From the NCBI GenBank assembly GCA_022792035.1, contig JAAWAE010000036.1, forward strand, positions 1 to 64,000: 64,000 nucleotides of DNA. The letters are read 5' to 3'. The notes below the pieces were generated by a model, which worked only from the letters and a program-made list of their open reading frames with translations, was not told where the DNA came from and made no database searches. Below are positions 34,301 through 43,357 of this stretch, one piece after another; the first letter of the stretch is position 1, and each line of letters starts with the position of its first letter. This DNA comes from Ruminiclostridium sp. GTDB taxonomy: Bacteria; Bacillota; Clostridia; Oscillospirales; Oscillospiraceae. Position numbers and translations under genes: made by a program.

Positions 34301-34867
34301 CAGGGGGTCCGGATAGCTCTGGATCTTGGCGAATACGTCCAGGGTGATCTCCGCCAGACGGCTGTCGTCCCGTCCGGCGGAGAGGACGTCCAGCAGCTGG
34401 GCAAACTCCCCTAGGGGGTCGATATCCACATAGCGTGCCTCCAGCACCTCCTCCAGGGTCCGGGCCATCAGGACCTGGCTCTCCTCGTCCTCGCAGAGGG
34501 TGAAGTCCGTGGGCACGTCCAGAAGGTGGCCGAACTGCCGCAGCAGGACGGTGCAGAAGGCATGAATGGTAGAGATTTGGGTCTGGTAGAGCAGGACCGT
34601 CTGACGGCGCAGATGGGCATTGTCCGGATTCGCCCGGACCGCCTGGTTCAGCTCCCCCGCGATGCGGCTGCGCAGCTCCTCTGCCGCCGCTCGGGTGAAG
34701 GTGATGATGAGAAATTCATCCACCCGGCGTCCTTCCTGCATCACCCGGTCCAGCAGGCGTTCCACCAGGACCCGGGTCTTTCCCGAACCCGCCGCCGCCG
34801 AGACCAGCAGGGCTCCGCCCCGGCTCTGGACCGCCGCTTCCTGTTCCGCTGTCCGCTTCACTGCCAT
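31307..34867 (-). CDS. addA: Helicase-nuclease subunit AddA
   Basis: The 1186-residue protein joins a UvrD-type helicase (motif I VSAAAGSGKTRVLVERLL near 22, motif II VDEYQDTNQVQ, motif III MVGDVKQSIYRFRLADP, LSIHRSKGLEYPVVFLCGL, LLYVAMTRAKEKL) to a C-terminal RecB-like nuclease (GVIDCWFEDGEG, LLDFKTDH, YQGQISAYAYALE). With AddB it processes double-strand DNA ends for recombination at Chi-like sites. The start lies behind AAGGAGGAGAGGACC. It overlaps the AddB frame by 152 nt. Confidence 0.96.
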   Translation of the reverse strand: MAVKRTAEQEAAVQSRGGALLVSAAAGSGKTRVLVERLLDRVMQEGRRVDEFLIITFTRAAAEELRSRIAGELNQAVRANPDNAHLRRQTVLLYQTQISTIHAFCTVLLRQFGHLLDVPTDFTLCEDEESQVLMARTLEEVLEARYVDIDPLGEFAQLLDVLSAGRDDSRLAEITLDVFAKIQSYPDPLAWLAEQREALELTGVADAGQTPWGRLLLEEARGSAAYWGERIAYACDLAQGDPALEKAYLGSLTATCQDLQAFAQGAGEGWDAAAKLDIRFPRLGSARNVEDKGAQMEIKNLRDRCKKEAEKLKANFESTSAALLEDMARMKPAMRGLLSLVEDFSAAYQEEKRRRALLDFSDLEHLTVRLLTDQEGRPTELARQWGSCYVEIMVDEYQDTNQVQNTIFDALSQEGKNLFMVGDVKQSIYRFRLADPTIFLEKYRRFAPWTQAKAGEPRYVTMSQNFRSRPQVLEACNDLFRTIMSRDLGEMDYTGAEALYPAGTFPPGEGYETEFHVLDFSQDPAFTEEKQNKHYLEARFVAREIAGLLKSGFQVSDGEGGTRPLRPEDIAILLRSPGPVRHYYTLALEEEMVAWSAEEGGDFFQTTEVSIALSWLQIIDNPRQDIPLLAVLRSPAWGFTGDRLAALRETPGDIYTAVTAAAARGEADCLAFLDQLQALRFDAGEQSSHKLLLELYRRTGLLEIVSAMPGGEGRRENLLSLYDLARRFEGSGHKGLFGFLGHLERVRASGGVRQSGSGGQSSEGVKILSIHRSKGLEYPVVFLCGLGRRFNESDLKKPVLFHPKLGLGPKCLDRETMVEFSTLARTGTALALKKELLAEEMRLLYVAMTRAKEKLIMTHALSYGPKDLSALADGVSYPADPRILGRCSSVGQWVLLTALSRPEGTALRRAAGREDLPLPAAPWGPRWRIEYHSGAASQEASRREGSQEVLLPTLPPEDLLRTLRWQYPYQALSAAPAKITATQLSQEGEEPGVFLLEEREEAVTFYRPQFAQESLGLTPAQRGTALHTAMQCVRLERTGSAEELGQEISRLLQEGYLSQQEAQAVEVGAMARFFRSPLGRQLKTCQDPHREYPFSLLAPADYFYPGLPQGEQVLLQGVIDCWFEDGEGITLLDFKTDHISAAQAPQRARRYQGQISAYAYALETVLGRPVRRRILCFLFPGCTVEL

Positions 34868-37800
34868 GGTCCTCTCCTCCTTCCTCTTCCAATAAGGCCC
34901 AAAAATCGCTGTTCTTCACTGTGGGCAGATAACGCCGCCGGTCCCGTCCTTCCTCGAAGTGACAGGCAGGAAAATAGGGGCACCAGCGGCAGGCGCTGCG
35001 CTCCGGCCCCCGCCAGACCGGGTCGGCATCGATGTTTCCCGCGGCGATCTCCCGGCAAATCTGTCCCAGGATGCTCTGGGTGTGTCTTTTCAGCCGGCCT
35101 AACCGCTCCGCGCTCACCAAGGTCTCCCCGGTGATCTGCCCTGTCCGGCTGCTGACGCGCAGGGGCAGGAAGCGCAGGCCATCCTCTGGGTGCTCCATGG
35201 CGGTCAGCACCGCTTCATCGTCCAGGATCAGCCCCCGGCGGGTGAGCTGCTTGTCGATCTCCCGCCGCCGGGCCTCCTCGGGCATATCCCGGGTCCCGGA
35301 GACGATGGCATCCCGGGCGGGGAGGTAGAGCATTCCCGCCGGGACCGGCTGCTTTCCGAACAGGCGCATCCCCTTCTCCTCCAAAGCGAAGAGATAGAGC
35401 AGCATTTGCAGCCCCAGGCCGTTCCAGACCTCCGTTAAGTCGAAGGATTTTCGGCCGGTCTTGTAGTCCACCACCCGGAGGTAGAGACGGCCGTCCTTCT
35501 CCCAACCGTCCACCCGGTCCACGAAGCCGGAGATGTGCAGGGTGATCCCCCCCTCCCGCAGTTCCACCGGAGGGAGCTCTTGGCCGCTGCCAAAGCCCAG
35601 CTCAAAATAGAGCGGCTGGAAGTCGGAGGCCCGCAGCTCCTCCACCACGTTCTCCACCACCAGCAGCACATTGCGCTCCAGGCGGCGGAAGAGATAGCGG
35701 AAGCGGGGGGTCTGATGCTCCATCCCTCCCAGCTGGGTCTGTATGTACTCCTGCACCGCCTGACGGGTGAGCTCTTTTAAGGTCTCCTCCCCACACTGCG
35801 CCGCGCCGCCGGACTGTCCCACCGCCTTCACCACCCGTTCCAGAACGTAGTGGATAAAGGAGCCGTATTCCGGGGCGTGGAAGCCCGCTCGCTTCCGCTC
35901 CTGGGCCCCCAGGCCGTAGCGCAGGAAGTAGCCGAAGTGGCAGGACCCATACTGGTCCATTCGAGAGGCCGACATAGCCACCCGCTCACCGTAGAGCTGG
36001 CGCACCGCCTTGGGGGAGAGTTTCCCCCGCTCCCAGGCCGCCGCCCGGTCCAGCTGAGCGAAGAGGGCCTCACAAGCTGGGTCCTCCTTTAAGGCTTCTC
36101 GAAGTTCCGGAAATGCCGCTGCCACGGCCCGGAGCTGGTCCGGAGCAGGGGCGGGAGCGGCCTCCGGCTCCCACCCCTGGGGGAAGAGGGCGTGGAGCCG
36201 CTCCACCAGGAAGGACGGACGTTTTTCCCCGCCGTCCTCCCCCCCGGAGGGCCAGGTCACATAGAGCTTGTCGGTGGGCTGGCTGCAAATCGTGTAAACG
36301 ATGGTGCTCTCCCGGCTGAGCCGTTCCTCCATCCGGGGGCCCAGGTCTAAGCCGTAGTCCTCCAGCAGCTCCCGGTCCCGGTCGGTGAGCAGGCCCTGGC
36401 CAGGGGCCACCAGGGGGATGGAGCCGTCGTCTGCCCCCAGGAGAAAGAGCACCTTGCTTTTCCGCCCGCCCAAACGCTGGGCGTCTCCCGCCGTGATGCG
36501 GTCCAGGGAGGCGGGGATGGTCCCCACGCTGTAGCGGGACAGCAGCAGGCGCAGGAGGCGGGAGAACTCCGACAGGGCCGCTTCCGTCTCCCCCAAGATC
36601 GCAATGCACTGCTCTAGGCCCTGACAGAAAATCTGCCAGAGCTGACTGTATTCCCGGGCCAGTTCCGGCTCTCCCCGCTCCAGCAGCACCGCCGCCCGTT
36701 CCTCCAAGGCTTCGGGAGCCTGGATCTCTTCTAAAAAACGGTAAAGGGAGAGGACCTGGGCGCCGATGGTGTCCCCTGCCCCTTTACGCAGGCGTTCCAA
36801 CGGACCGATCACCCGCAAACGCAGGGCGTTGAGTTCCTCCAGCTCTTCCTCATCCTCCGGGGCAAAGGTGTGGCGGTAGCCGCTGGGATGCTGCGTCCAA
36901 CCCTTAGAGGAAGTCCAGCGGCTCCCTCGGATATCCCAGGTGAGGACGTAGTTTTCCAGGCGGTCGCACTCCTCCAGGTTCAGCCCCGCCAAACCAGTTT
37001 TTAAGTAACGAAAGATATCCTCATAGAGATAGCCGCCGGTGACGGTGTCTAGGGCGGCGGTGATGAGGGTGAAAATGGGTTTCTGCAAAATATCCGTCTT
37101 CTCTGACTGGAACACCGGCAGACCGTACTGGGCAAAGGTGCCCTCGATCTGCTCCCAATACCGGTCCATGGTCCGGGCGGAGAGGGCGATGTCCCGGCAA
37201 TGCAAACCCTCCTCTTCCAGCAGACGGCGGATCTCCCCTGCCGCGAAGCGGACCTCCTCCCGGGGGGTGGGCAGGGCAGCAATCGAAACGCTGCCGTCCC
37301 AGGGGCCGTCGTAGGGTTGGATCTCCTGGGCGAAGAGGTTTTGTTCCAGGTGGGTCAGCACACTGGTGCGGCGGCTCTCCCGGACTGGGACCCACTCCTC
37401 CGATACCGAGCAGTTCGCCTTTTCCGCCAAGCGGGTCAGCCACGCGATGGTGGCCTTTGCCGGAGCAAAGACCGCTTCCTCTCCCTCCCCTTCTCCACAG
37501 GTGAGGCAGACGCTGACGCTGTGCGCCTGACGTAAAATCTGTTCCAGCACCAGGCCCTGCTGGGGGGTGAAGTCCGTAAATCCGTCCAGGTAGACGTCCC
37601 TCCCCTGGAAGAAGGGATACCCCCGCAGCTTTTCCGCCAAGCGGGTCAGGCGGTCCCGGGGGTCCAGGCTGCCTCGGGCGGTGAGGGCTTCGTAGGCGGC
37701 GAAGATCAGCCCCAGGTCCCGGAGCTTGTCCCCGTCCAGGCCCTCGGTGTCCTCGCCCACCTGAGTGAGCTGTTCCCCGGTGACACAGCAGCTTTTCAGC

Positions 37801-38171
37801 TCGTCCATAGTGGTGATGAGGCTGGACAAAAACTCCGGGCGCTGGGAGGGCATGGCATAGACCGTCAGCTTCCCGCTGAGGGATTTTAAGGCGGCGTACA
37901 TGGTCAGCAGGCGTCCGCCCTCGTCCAGCACCGGCTGCGCGCCTCCCCCCGTCAGGGAGAGGACCCGGTTTTCCAGACGGGTGAAGGAGAGGACCTCTCC
38001 GTATCGTCCCACCTGGTTTCCATTCTCCCGGCAGAGCCGCTGCTCCGCCTCAAAGGACGCCTGCTCCGGCACCAGCAGCAGCTGAGGGCGGTGTCTCCCC
38101 TCTGTCTGCATCCGCTGTAAGGCCAGGGTGGTCTTCCCCTGGCCCGCTCGTCCCTTTATGATCCGCAGCAT
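34716..38171 (-). CDS. addB: Helicase-nuclease subunit AddB
   Basis: The 1151-residue protein starts with a helicase-like Walker A (GRAGQGKTTLALQRM, 8-22), has AddB features along its length, a nuclease centre (GFVDRVDGWEKDGRLYLRVV, DYKTGRKSFD), and four cysteines for a 4Fe-4S cluster (GSCHFGYFLRYG and SACRWCPYFPACHFE). The expected end is near FWALLEEEGG; instead the frame runs about 50 codons further through the start of addA as a Gly/Pro-rich tail, so the last part may be a lost stop codon rather than functional sequence. It is preceded at 28 nt by the spermidine-synthase-like gene. Confidence 0.94.
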   Translation of the reverse strand: MLRIIKGRAGQGKTTLALQRMQTEGRHRPQLLLVPEQASFEAEQRLCRENGNQVGRYGEVLSFTRLENRVLSLTGGGAQPVLDEGGRLLTMYAALKSLSGKLTVYAMPSQRPEFLSSLITTMDELKSCCVTGEQLTQVGEDTEGLDGDKLRDLGLIFAAYEALTARGSLDPRDRLTRLAEKLRGYPFFQGRDVYLDGFTDFTPQQGLVLEQILRQAHSVSVCLTCGEGEGEEAVFAPAKATIAWLTRLAEKANCSVSEEWVPVRESRRTSVLTHLEQNLFAQEIQPYDGPWDGSVSIAALPTPREEVRFAAGEIRRLLEEEGLHCRDIALSARTMDRYWEQIEGTFAQYGLPVFQSEKTDILQKPIFTLITAALDTVTGGYLYEDIFRYLKTGLAGLNLEECDRLENYVLTWDIRGSRWTSSKGWTQHPSGYRHTFAPEDEEELEELNALRLRVIGPLERLRKGAGDTIGAQVLSLYRFLEEIQAPEALEERAAVLLERGEPELAREYSQLWQIFCQGLEQCIAILGETEAALSEFSRLLRLLLSRYSVGTIPASLDRITAGDAQRLGGRKSKVLFLLGADDGSIPLVAPGQGLLTDRDRELLEDYGLDLGPRMEERLSRESTIVYTICSQPTDKLYVTWPSGGEDGGEKRPSFLVERLHALFPQGWEPEAAPAPAPDQLRAVAAAFPELREALKEDPACEALFAQLDRAAAWERGKLSPKAVRQLYGERVAMSASRMDQYGSCHFGYFLRYGLGAQERKRAGFHAPEYGSFIHYVLERVVKAVGQSGGAAQCGEETLKELTRQAVQEYIQTQLGGMEHQTPRFRYLFRRLERNVLLVVENVVEELRASDFQPLYFELGFGSGQELPPVELREGGITLHISGFVDRVDGWEKDGRLYLRVVDYKTGRKSFDLTEVWNGLGLQMLLYLFALEEKGMRLFGKQPVPAGMLYLPARDAIVSGTRDMPEEARRREIDKQLTRRGLILDDEAVLTAMEHPEDGLRFLPLRVSSRTGQITGETLVSAERLGRLKRHTQSILGQICREIAAGNIDADPVWRGPERSACRWCPYFPACHFEEGRDRRRYLPTVKNSDFWALLEEEGGEDHGSEADSGTGSGGPEPGRSPAGLGGGGFGKDPGPGGTPAGPGDAGRTPGG

Positions 38172-38199
38172 GGCGTTCCCTCCTCTGTCTCTGTATGGC

Positions 38200-39789
38200 T
38201 CATCTGAGAAGGCCCGACAGGCCCTCCGTCTTAAACTTCTCTTTGTAATAGCTTAACTCTTCTTGGATGAGGTCGTCGATCGCCCGCATCCCCAACACCT
38301 CCACCGGGGCCTGATCGTCGGTGAGGATATGGGAACCGCCCTGGTAGGGGGTCAGGCGCTGGGATACCTTTTCCAAATGCGCGCGCAATTCCCCATCGGC
38401 CACGCCGGACAGGTTCTGGGTCAGCCAGTCCGCCGGGTCCCCGTCCAGGGCGGCGAACAACTCCCGGTTGGTGGAGCCGGGGACATCTGCCGTGTACACG
38501 CTGGGGAAAAGGGCGGCGATGGTGTCACATAAGGCTTGGTTGATGCTCCCCTCCCCGTCGGAGTGCATATTCAGGTTCACCACCATCACCCCGCCGGGGT
38601 TCAGATGGTCCCGCACCAGGGTGAAAAACTCCGTGGAGGACATTTGGAAGGGGATGGTGATGTCCTGGTAGGCGTCCACCAGGATCACGTCGTAGCAGGT
38701 GTCCACCGCGTGGAGGTAGGCCCGGCCGTCGTAGGTGCTCACATCCACGGTGTCCGGCATATCGAAATACTGATCGGCCAGTTCGGTGATCTTCTCGTCG
38801 ATCTCCACCCCCTCCACCTGGGCAGAGGGGAAGTATTTGGCGCACTGGCGGGCATAGGTCCCGGTGCCGTTGCCCAAGATCAGGATTTGGGCGTCCTTCC
38901 CGGCCATGGCCATGACGGGGGCCGCTAAGGCGTAGTCGTAGTACATCCCCGTTAAACCCTCCTCCTTCATCATCACCGACTGCACCCCGAAGAGGACGTT
39001 GGTGGAGAGGATGGTCCGGTCGGAGGTCTCCTTCACCTGGAGGTAGTTATAGACCGACTCCCCCTCGTAGGTCAGGTCCTTTTCCCAAAAGGCAAAGCTG
39101 CTGCCTGTGGCTCCCAGGGCGCAGAGGACGAACAGGACGATGGCAATGACACAGGCGCGCAACTTCGCCTTGGCACTGAAGAAATACACCAGGGCGATGA
39201 GCAGCAAGATGCCCGAGAAGAGCAGGAAGGTCACCGCCGTCCCCACGGCGGGGATGGTGACGAAGGTGGGCAGGAAGGTGCCCAGGATGCTGCCGATGGT
39301 GTTGCAGGCGTTGAGACGGCCCACGATACTTCCGCTGTCCTCCAAGCTGTCCACAGTGTACTTCACCAGAGAGGGCGTCACCGTACCCAGGAGGAAGAGG
39401 GGGAAGACGAAAATCACCATGCAGGCGCAGAAGGCCGCAATGATCAGGAAGTTGGTGTTCACCGTCAGCACCAGTACCCCGGAGATGCCCAGGATGACGT
39501 ATTTCCCCAAAACGGGGATGGCCGCAATCCACACCGCCGCGAAGAGCAGACGGCGGTAGAGCCGGTCGGGGTTCGGGTCCCGGTCAGCGGCCCGCCCACC
39601 CCAGAGGTTGCCCAGGGCCATAGCGATCATGATGGTGCCGATGATGATGGTCCAGACGATCTGGGAGGAGCTGAAATACGGGGCCAGCAGGCGGCTGGCC
39701 CCCAGCTCCACGGCCATGACGGAGACCCCGGCAAAAAATTCCGTCAGGTAGAGGTAGGCTTTGTTGTGTAAAATGGGTCGCTGGTTCAT
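38200..39789 (-). CDS. Fused membrane/spermidine-synthase-like protein
   Basis: The 529-residue protein has an N-terminal membrane part with about seven helices (EFFAGVSVMAVELGASRLLAP at the front, as in such fused proteins) and a C-terminal Rossmann methyltransferase-like domain with ILILGNGTGTYARQCAKYFP, VEGVEIDEKI and ILVDAYQ typical of spermidine synthase folds. Related proteins are annotated as fused MFS/spermidine synthase; aminopropyl transfer has rarely been shown. It sits between a hypothetical gene and addB on the same strand. Confidence 0.85.
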   Translation of the reverse strand: MNQRPILHNKAYLYLTEFFAGVSVMAVELGASRLLAPYFSSSQIVWTIIIGTIMIAMALGNLWGGRAADRDPNPDRLYRRLLFAAVWIAAIPVLGKYVILGISGVLVLTVNTNFLIIAAFCACMVIFVFPLFLLGTVTPSLVKYTVDSLEDSGSIVGRLNACNTIGSILGTFLPTFVTIPAVGTAVTFLLFSGILLLIALVYFFSAKAKLRACVIAIVLFVLCALGATGSSFAFWEKDLTYEGESVYNYLQVKETSDRTILSTNVLFGVQSVMMKEEGLTGMYYDYALAAPVMAMAGKDAQILILGNGTGTYARQCAKYFPSAQVEGVEIDEKITELADQYFDMPDTVDVSTYDGRAYLHAVDTCYDVILVDAYQDITIPFQMSSTEFFTLVRDHLNPGGVMVVNLNMHSDGEGSINQALCDTIAALFPSVYTADVPGSTNRELFAALDGDPADWLTQNLSGVADGELRAHLEKVSQRLTPYQGGSHILTDDQAPVEVLGMRAIDDLIQEELSYYKEKFKTEGLSGLLR

Positions 39790-39844
39790 AGCTGGTCCTC
39801 GCCTTCTTTCGTGTCCGCTCTCAATCTCAAAAATATGCCCCGCA

Positions 39845-40549
39845 TCACTGGCTCATCCTCCGGCGGTATTTGCGCTGCTGGGCATGGTGCAGGGGGTTTT
39901 TCCAAAACAGGGCCCGCTCCGCCTCCAGCAGCTTTCGGGCCGCGGTGATGTTCCGCTTCTTGTCCGTAGGGAGGCGGCAGAAAAATTCGTCGAAGTAGAG
40001 GCTGCTGTAGTCCCACTCAAGGCCCTGGTCCGGGGGGACGTACCCCCCGGCATAGCACAGCTCAAAGCAGCCCTGGGCCCGGTGGAAGAACACCACGCAG
40101 TCCTCCAGCCCCCGCTTCACGTCCGGGAGACCGATCCGCCAGAGAAAGTCGCTGGCCCAGATCCGGTGTCCGGCGCTGTCCTCCCCGGTGAGCAGGGTAT
40201 AGGGCAGGCTGGCGCGGGTCTTGTAGTAGGGCAAACGCTCCACTTGGACCTCGGCATGAGGGTCCCCGTACAGCGCCGCCCGGAGGAGCCAGAACATATA
40301 GCCCTGGGCATTGCACTCCTCGGAGAAATTCCGGGTGAAATGCTCCTCCAGCTGCTCCACCAGAAACGGTGTCGGCTCCGCCTCATAGCGTCCCAGCAAG
40401 GTCTGTAAGGTCCGGGAACAGCGGCGGCGCAGGAGCTGCGCCATGTCCCCCATGGCTGTGATATCCCCCATCCTGCACCGCTGCGCCAGCCGGAACGCCT
40501 TTGGGTCCAGATAGAGATTGCCGGTATGCCCTCTGTCTTTCCGTCTCAT
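39845..40549 (-). CDS. Hypothetical protein
   Basis: I do not recognise a family in this 234-residue, Arg-rich, mostly helical protein without signal peptide or membrane segments. The start region KAFRLAQRCRMGDITAMGDM resembles one Sel1-like (TPR-type) helical repeat, which is weak evidence. A CYAGGYVPPDQGLEWDYSSL region follows near 180. It is 55 nt upstream of the spermidine-synthase-like gene in the same direction, so it may belong to the same operon as addBA. Confidence 0.7.
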   Translation of the reverse strand: MRRKDRGHTGNLYLDPKAFRLAQRCRMGDITAMGDMAQLLRRRCSRTLQTLLGRYEAEPTPFLVEQLEEHFTRNFSEECNAQGYMFWLLRAALYGDPHAEVQVERLPYYKTRASLPYTLLTGEDSAGHRIWASDFLWRIGLPDVKRGLEDCVVFFHRAQGCFELCYAGGYVPPDQGLEWDYSSLYFDEFFCRLPTDKKRNITAARKLLEAERALFWKNPLHHAQQRKYRRRMSQ

Positions 40550-40575
40550 GCCTCTCCCCTTCTTTTCTGCTGGTG

Positions 40576-40609
40576 AAAAAGGGGCCGCCCTCTGGTGGGA
40601 CAGCCCCTT
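40576..40609 (-). terminator. Terminator of fba
   Basis: AAGGGGCTGTCCC pairs with GGGCGGCCCCTT across a short loop and is followed by a T-run on the minus strand. Confidence 0.78.
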
Positions 40610-40623
40610 CCTGTCTATGGGTT

Positions 40624-41559
40624 TTACGCCTTCCCGTCGCTGCCCAGGACGTTGATGATCTTGTCCTTCACCAGGTCCTTTACATATTGACGTCCTACTT
40701 TCAAGTAACCTCTGGGGTCAAAACCGGCGGGATCTGCCAGGATCTGCTGCCGCACCCCGGCAGTCATGGCCAGACGCAGGTCGGAGTCGATGTTGATCTT
40801 GCATACTGCCATCCGGGCCGCTTGGCGCAGCTGGTCCTCGGGGACCCCGATGGCGTCCTTCAGGGCTCCGCCGTTGGCGTTGATGAGCTCCACATACTTG
40901 GGCGTCACAGAGGACGCCCCGTGGAGGACGATGGGGAAGCCCGGCAGGCGCTTGGAAACCTCCTCCAGAATGTCAAAGCGCAGCTGGGGCTTGGTGCCCG
41001 GTTTGAACTTGAAGGCCCCATGGCTGGTGCCGATGGCGATGGCCAGACTGTCCACGCCGGTGGCCCGGACGAACTCCTCCACCTGCTCGGGGTTGGTGTA
41101 GGAGGATTCCTCAGCGGAGACGTTCACGTCATCCTCGATGCCGGCCAGACGGCCCAGCTCCCCCTCCACCACCACGTCGTGGGCGTGGGCGTACTCCACC
41201 ACCCGGCGAGTGAGGGCGATGTTGTCCTCAAAACTGTGCTTGGAGCCGTCGATCATCACGGAGGTGAAGCCGCCGTCGATGCAGGCTTTGCAGATCTCAA
41301 AATCCTCACCGTGGTCCAGGTGCAGGGCCATGGGCAGGCCCGTGTCCTGGACGGCAGCCTCTACTAACTTCATCAGATAGGTGTGCTTGGCGTACTTCCG
41401 GGCACCGGCGGAGACCTGAAGGATCACAGGGGAATTGGCCTCTTTGGCCGCCTCGGTGATACCCTGGACGATCTCCATATTGTTGACGTTGAAGGCTCCG
41501 ATGGCGTATCCGCCCTCATAAGCCTTGCGGAACATTTCTGTGGTAGTAACTAACGGCAT
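40624..41559 (-). CDS. fba: Class II fructose-1,6-bisphosphate aldolase
   Basis: The 311-residue zinc-dependent aldolase has the family blocks GAFNVNNMEIVQGI, PVILQVSAG, MALHLDHGEDFEICKACIDG (zinc ligand His and catalytic Asp), FTSVMIDGSKHSFEDN, GTSHGAFKF and VLHGASSV, and ends with a helical tail. It cleaves fructose-1,6-bisphosphate in glycolysis. It lies 42 nt after the coiled-coil lipoprotein gene and ends at its own terminator; GGAAAGGAG precedes the ATG. Confidence 0.97.
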   Translation of the reverse strand: MPLVTTTEMFRKAYEGGYAIGAFNVNNMEIVQGITEAAKEANSPVILQVSAGARKYAKHTYLMKLVEAAVQDTGLPMALHLDHGEDFEICKACIDGGFTSVMIDGSKHSFEDNIALTRRVVEYAHAHDVVVEGELGRLAGIEDDVNVSAEESSYTNPEQVEEFVRATGVDSLAIAIGTSHGAFKFKPGTKPQLRFDILEEVSKRLPGFPIVLHGASSVTPKYVELINANGGALKDAIGVPEDQLRQAARMAVCKINIDSDLRLAMTAGVRQQILADPAGFDPRGYLKVGRQYVKDLVKDKIINVLGSDGKA

Positions 41560-41601
41560 AATAACCGCTCCTTTCCTTTTGTCGTATCGTAAGCGATGAA
41601 A

Positions 41602-43311
41602 TCAGTCGCCGAAGAATCCGTTCTCCGGGTCCCAGCTGCCGGAATTCCAGTTGCGCTCCAAGTCTTGATAGCTCTCGTAGGCATCCGGGTCGTTGTCCCG
41701 AAGATAGTCCTCGAAGGAGTAATCGTCAGAACCGCTGAAACTGCTGGAGGAATCGGAGGAGCCGCTGCTGGAAGAGCTTCCGCCGCTGGAGCGGCTGCCT
41801 CCACTGTAACTGCCGCCCCCACTATAACTGCTGCTCCCGCTGCTGGAGGAATGGGTCAGGTTCTCATTTTGATAGGCGATGTAGTCCGGATTCAGCGTGC
41901 CCCACTGACCCGCCTCGGCCTGATACTCCGTGGTCTCGAGGGCTTTCATGGCGCAGACGTACTCATATAAGATTTCCTGCTCGGCCTGGGCGGCATTGTC
42001 CTGCTTACGCTCCTCTTCCTCCTGGTCCAGTTCCTTCACGTCGCTCTCAGCCTCGGACTTCACCTCATCGGCTTCCTCTTTGGCCGCTTTCGCCGACGAT
42101 TCCAGCGTTTCCTTTTCTTTCAGGACGCTCTCATACTTGAGCTGGAGTTTGATGTAATCCACGTCTTCGGCGTAGTCCTCACCCACGCGGTCCTTGATTT
42201 CTTTCTCCCCGTTTTGGTAGTCGGTGAGTTCCTGGGCGTGGGCCGTCTCAAACTCTTTCAGCGCCTGATCTTTTTGGATCGAATCATACATGGCGGCGGC
42301 ATAGTCGGCCATGGCTGTGACCACCACCGCATTGCGCTCTTCAAGGTACTCCCGCTCCTCCAGGTCCTCTGTCTGGGCACACTGCTCCAGCACCGCCAGG
42401 GAGGTCTCTTCGATCACCTGCTGACGCAGGAGGCTGTCACAGGAGATCGCCTCTCTGCTGCCCAGGCACAGACGGAGGTACTCTTCCGTGAAGAGCACCG
42501 AGGGGTCCTCCACCGCGTTCTGGGTCTTCCCCTTCAAATTGGACAGGACCCCCTGGTCCTGCTCCGCCAGCTCGGCCTGGACCTTCCGGAGCATTTGGCG
42601 CAGCTCCAGTTCCTGGTCCTGCAGCTCTTCGTTGGAATCCAACAGCGCCCCGGCCTCTTGGCGCTGCATGGAAGGGCAATCGCTCAGCGTGTCCAGACGC
42701 TCTTCCAGGCGGCGGGCTGTGCGCAGGGCCGCGCCGTATTGAAGAAACTCCGATTTCCCAGCACAGTCGTCGAGGAATGCCTCACTCTCCAAGTAACCCG
42801 CATCGGATTTGCACTTCTTGGCCGCTTGATCGGCAAAAGCTTTGAGCTCCTCGCTTCGCTCCGCCATGGTTTCCGCGTCCAGCTGGGCCTGCGCCACCTC
42901 ACGGCGCAGGTCGCTGAGGGATTCCCCGCTGTCACCGGCGGAAGTCTCTCCCATACCGGGTGTTTTTTTGTATACGATCTCCTTCTCTTCGTCCATGAGA
43001 AATAGGAGCGGCTGGTTGTTCTCTGTAGTCTCCTCCCCTTCTCTGCCGGGCTGGACCAGGACCACAGCGGTCACATCCGACACATCCCAGGATTTCATCT
43101 CCACCGCGTTGAGATCCGCTTTCAAGTCGGTGGTCAGCAGAACGCTGGCGTTTTTGATCTCATAGCCTGAGGCCATCTTATAGCTGTCCATCGCCGCTTT
43201 GGCGTAATCTTGGGCTGGGGTGAGGGCGTCAGCAGAAAATCGGGGGGTTCCGCAGGCAGTCAGAGACAGGGTCAGCAGCGCTGCCAGCGTCAGACAAATA
43301 CTTCGTTTCAT
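41602..43311 (-). CDS. Coiled-coil lipoprotein with Ser/Gly-rich C-terminal region
   Basis: The 569-residue protein starts with a lipoprotein signal peptide (MKRSICLTLAALLTLSLTAC, lipobox LTAC, mature Cys20). Most of the rest is predicted helical and strongly charged (Glu/Lys/Gln-rich, about 115-455), consistent with a coiled coil. A Ser/Gly/Tyr low-complexity stretch follows (about 480-525) and the end is acidic and aromatic (YSFEDYLRDNDPDAYESY). No known family is recognised. It could be a surface spacer or scaffold. The promoter region carries a perfect palindrome at 43358-43386. fba follows on the same strand. Confidence 0.8.
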   Translation of the reverse strand: MKRSICLTLAALLTLSLTACGTPRFSADALTPAQDYAKAAMDSYKMASGYEIKNASVLLTTDLKADLNAVEMKSWDVSDVTAVVLVQPGREGEETTENNQPLLFLMDEEKEIVYKKTPGMGETSAGDSGESLSDLRREVAQAQLDAETMAERSEELKAFADQAAKKCKSDAGYLESEAFLDDCAGKSEFLQYGAALRTARRLEERLDTLSDCPSMQRQEAGALLDSNEELQDQELELRQMLRKVQAELAEQDQGVLSNLKGKTQNAVEDPSVLFTEEYLRLCLGSREAISCDSLLRQQVIEETSLAVLEQCAQTEDLEEREYLEERNAVVVTAMADYAAAMYDSIQKDQALKEFETAHAQELTDYQNGEKEIKDRVGEDYAEDVDYIKLQLKYESVLKEKETLESSAKAAKEEADEVKSEAESDVKELDQEEEERKQDNAAQAEQEILYEYVCAMKALETTEYQAEAGQWGTLNPDYIAYQNENLTHSSSSGSSSYSGGGSYSGGSRSSGGSSSSSGSSDSSSSFSGSDDYSFEDYLRDNDPDAYESYQDLERNWNSGSWDPENGFFGD

Positions 43312-43357
43312 CGTGTTTCCTCCTTCACAGGCGGCACGGGGCCGTCTGCTCTCTTCA

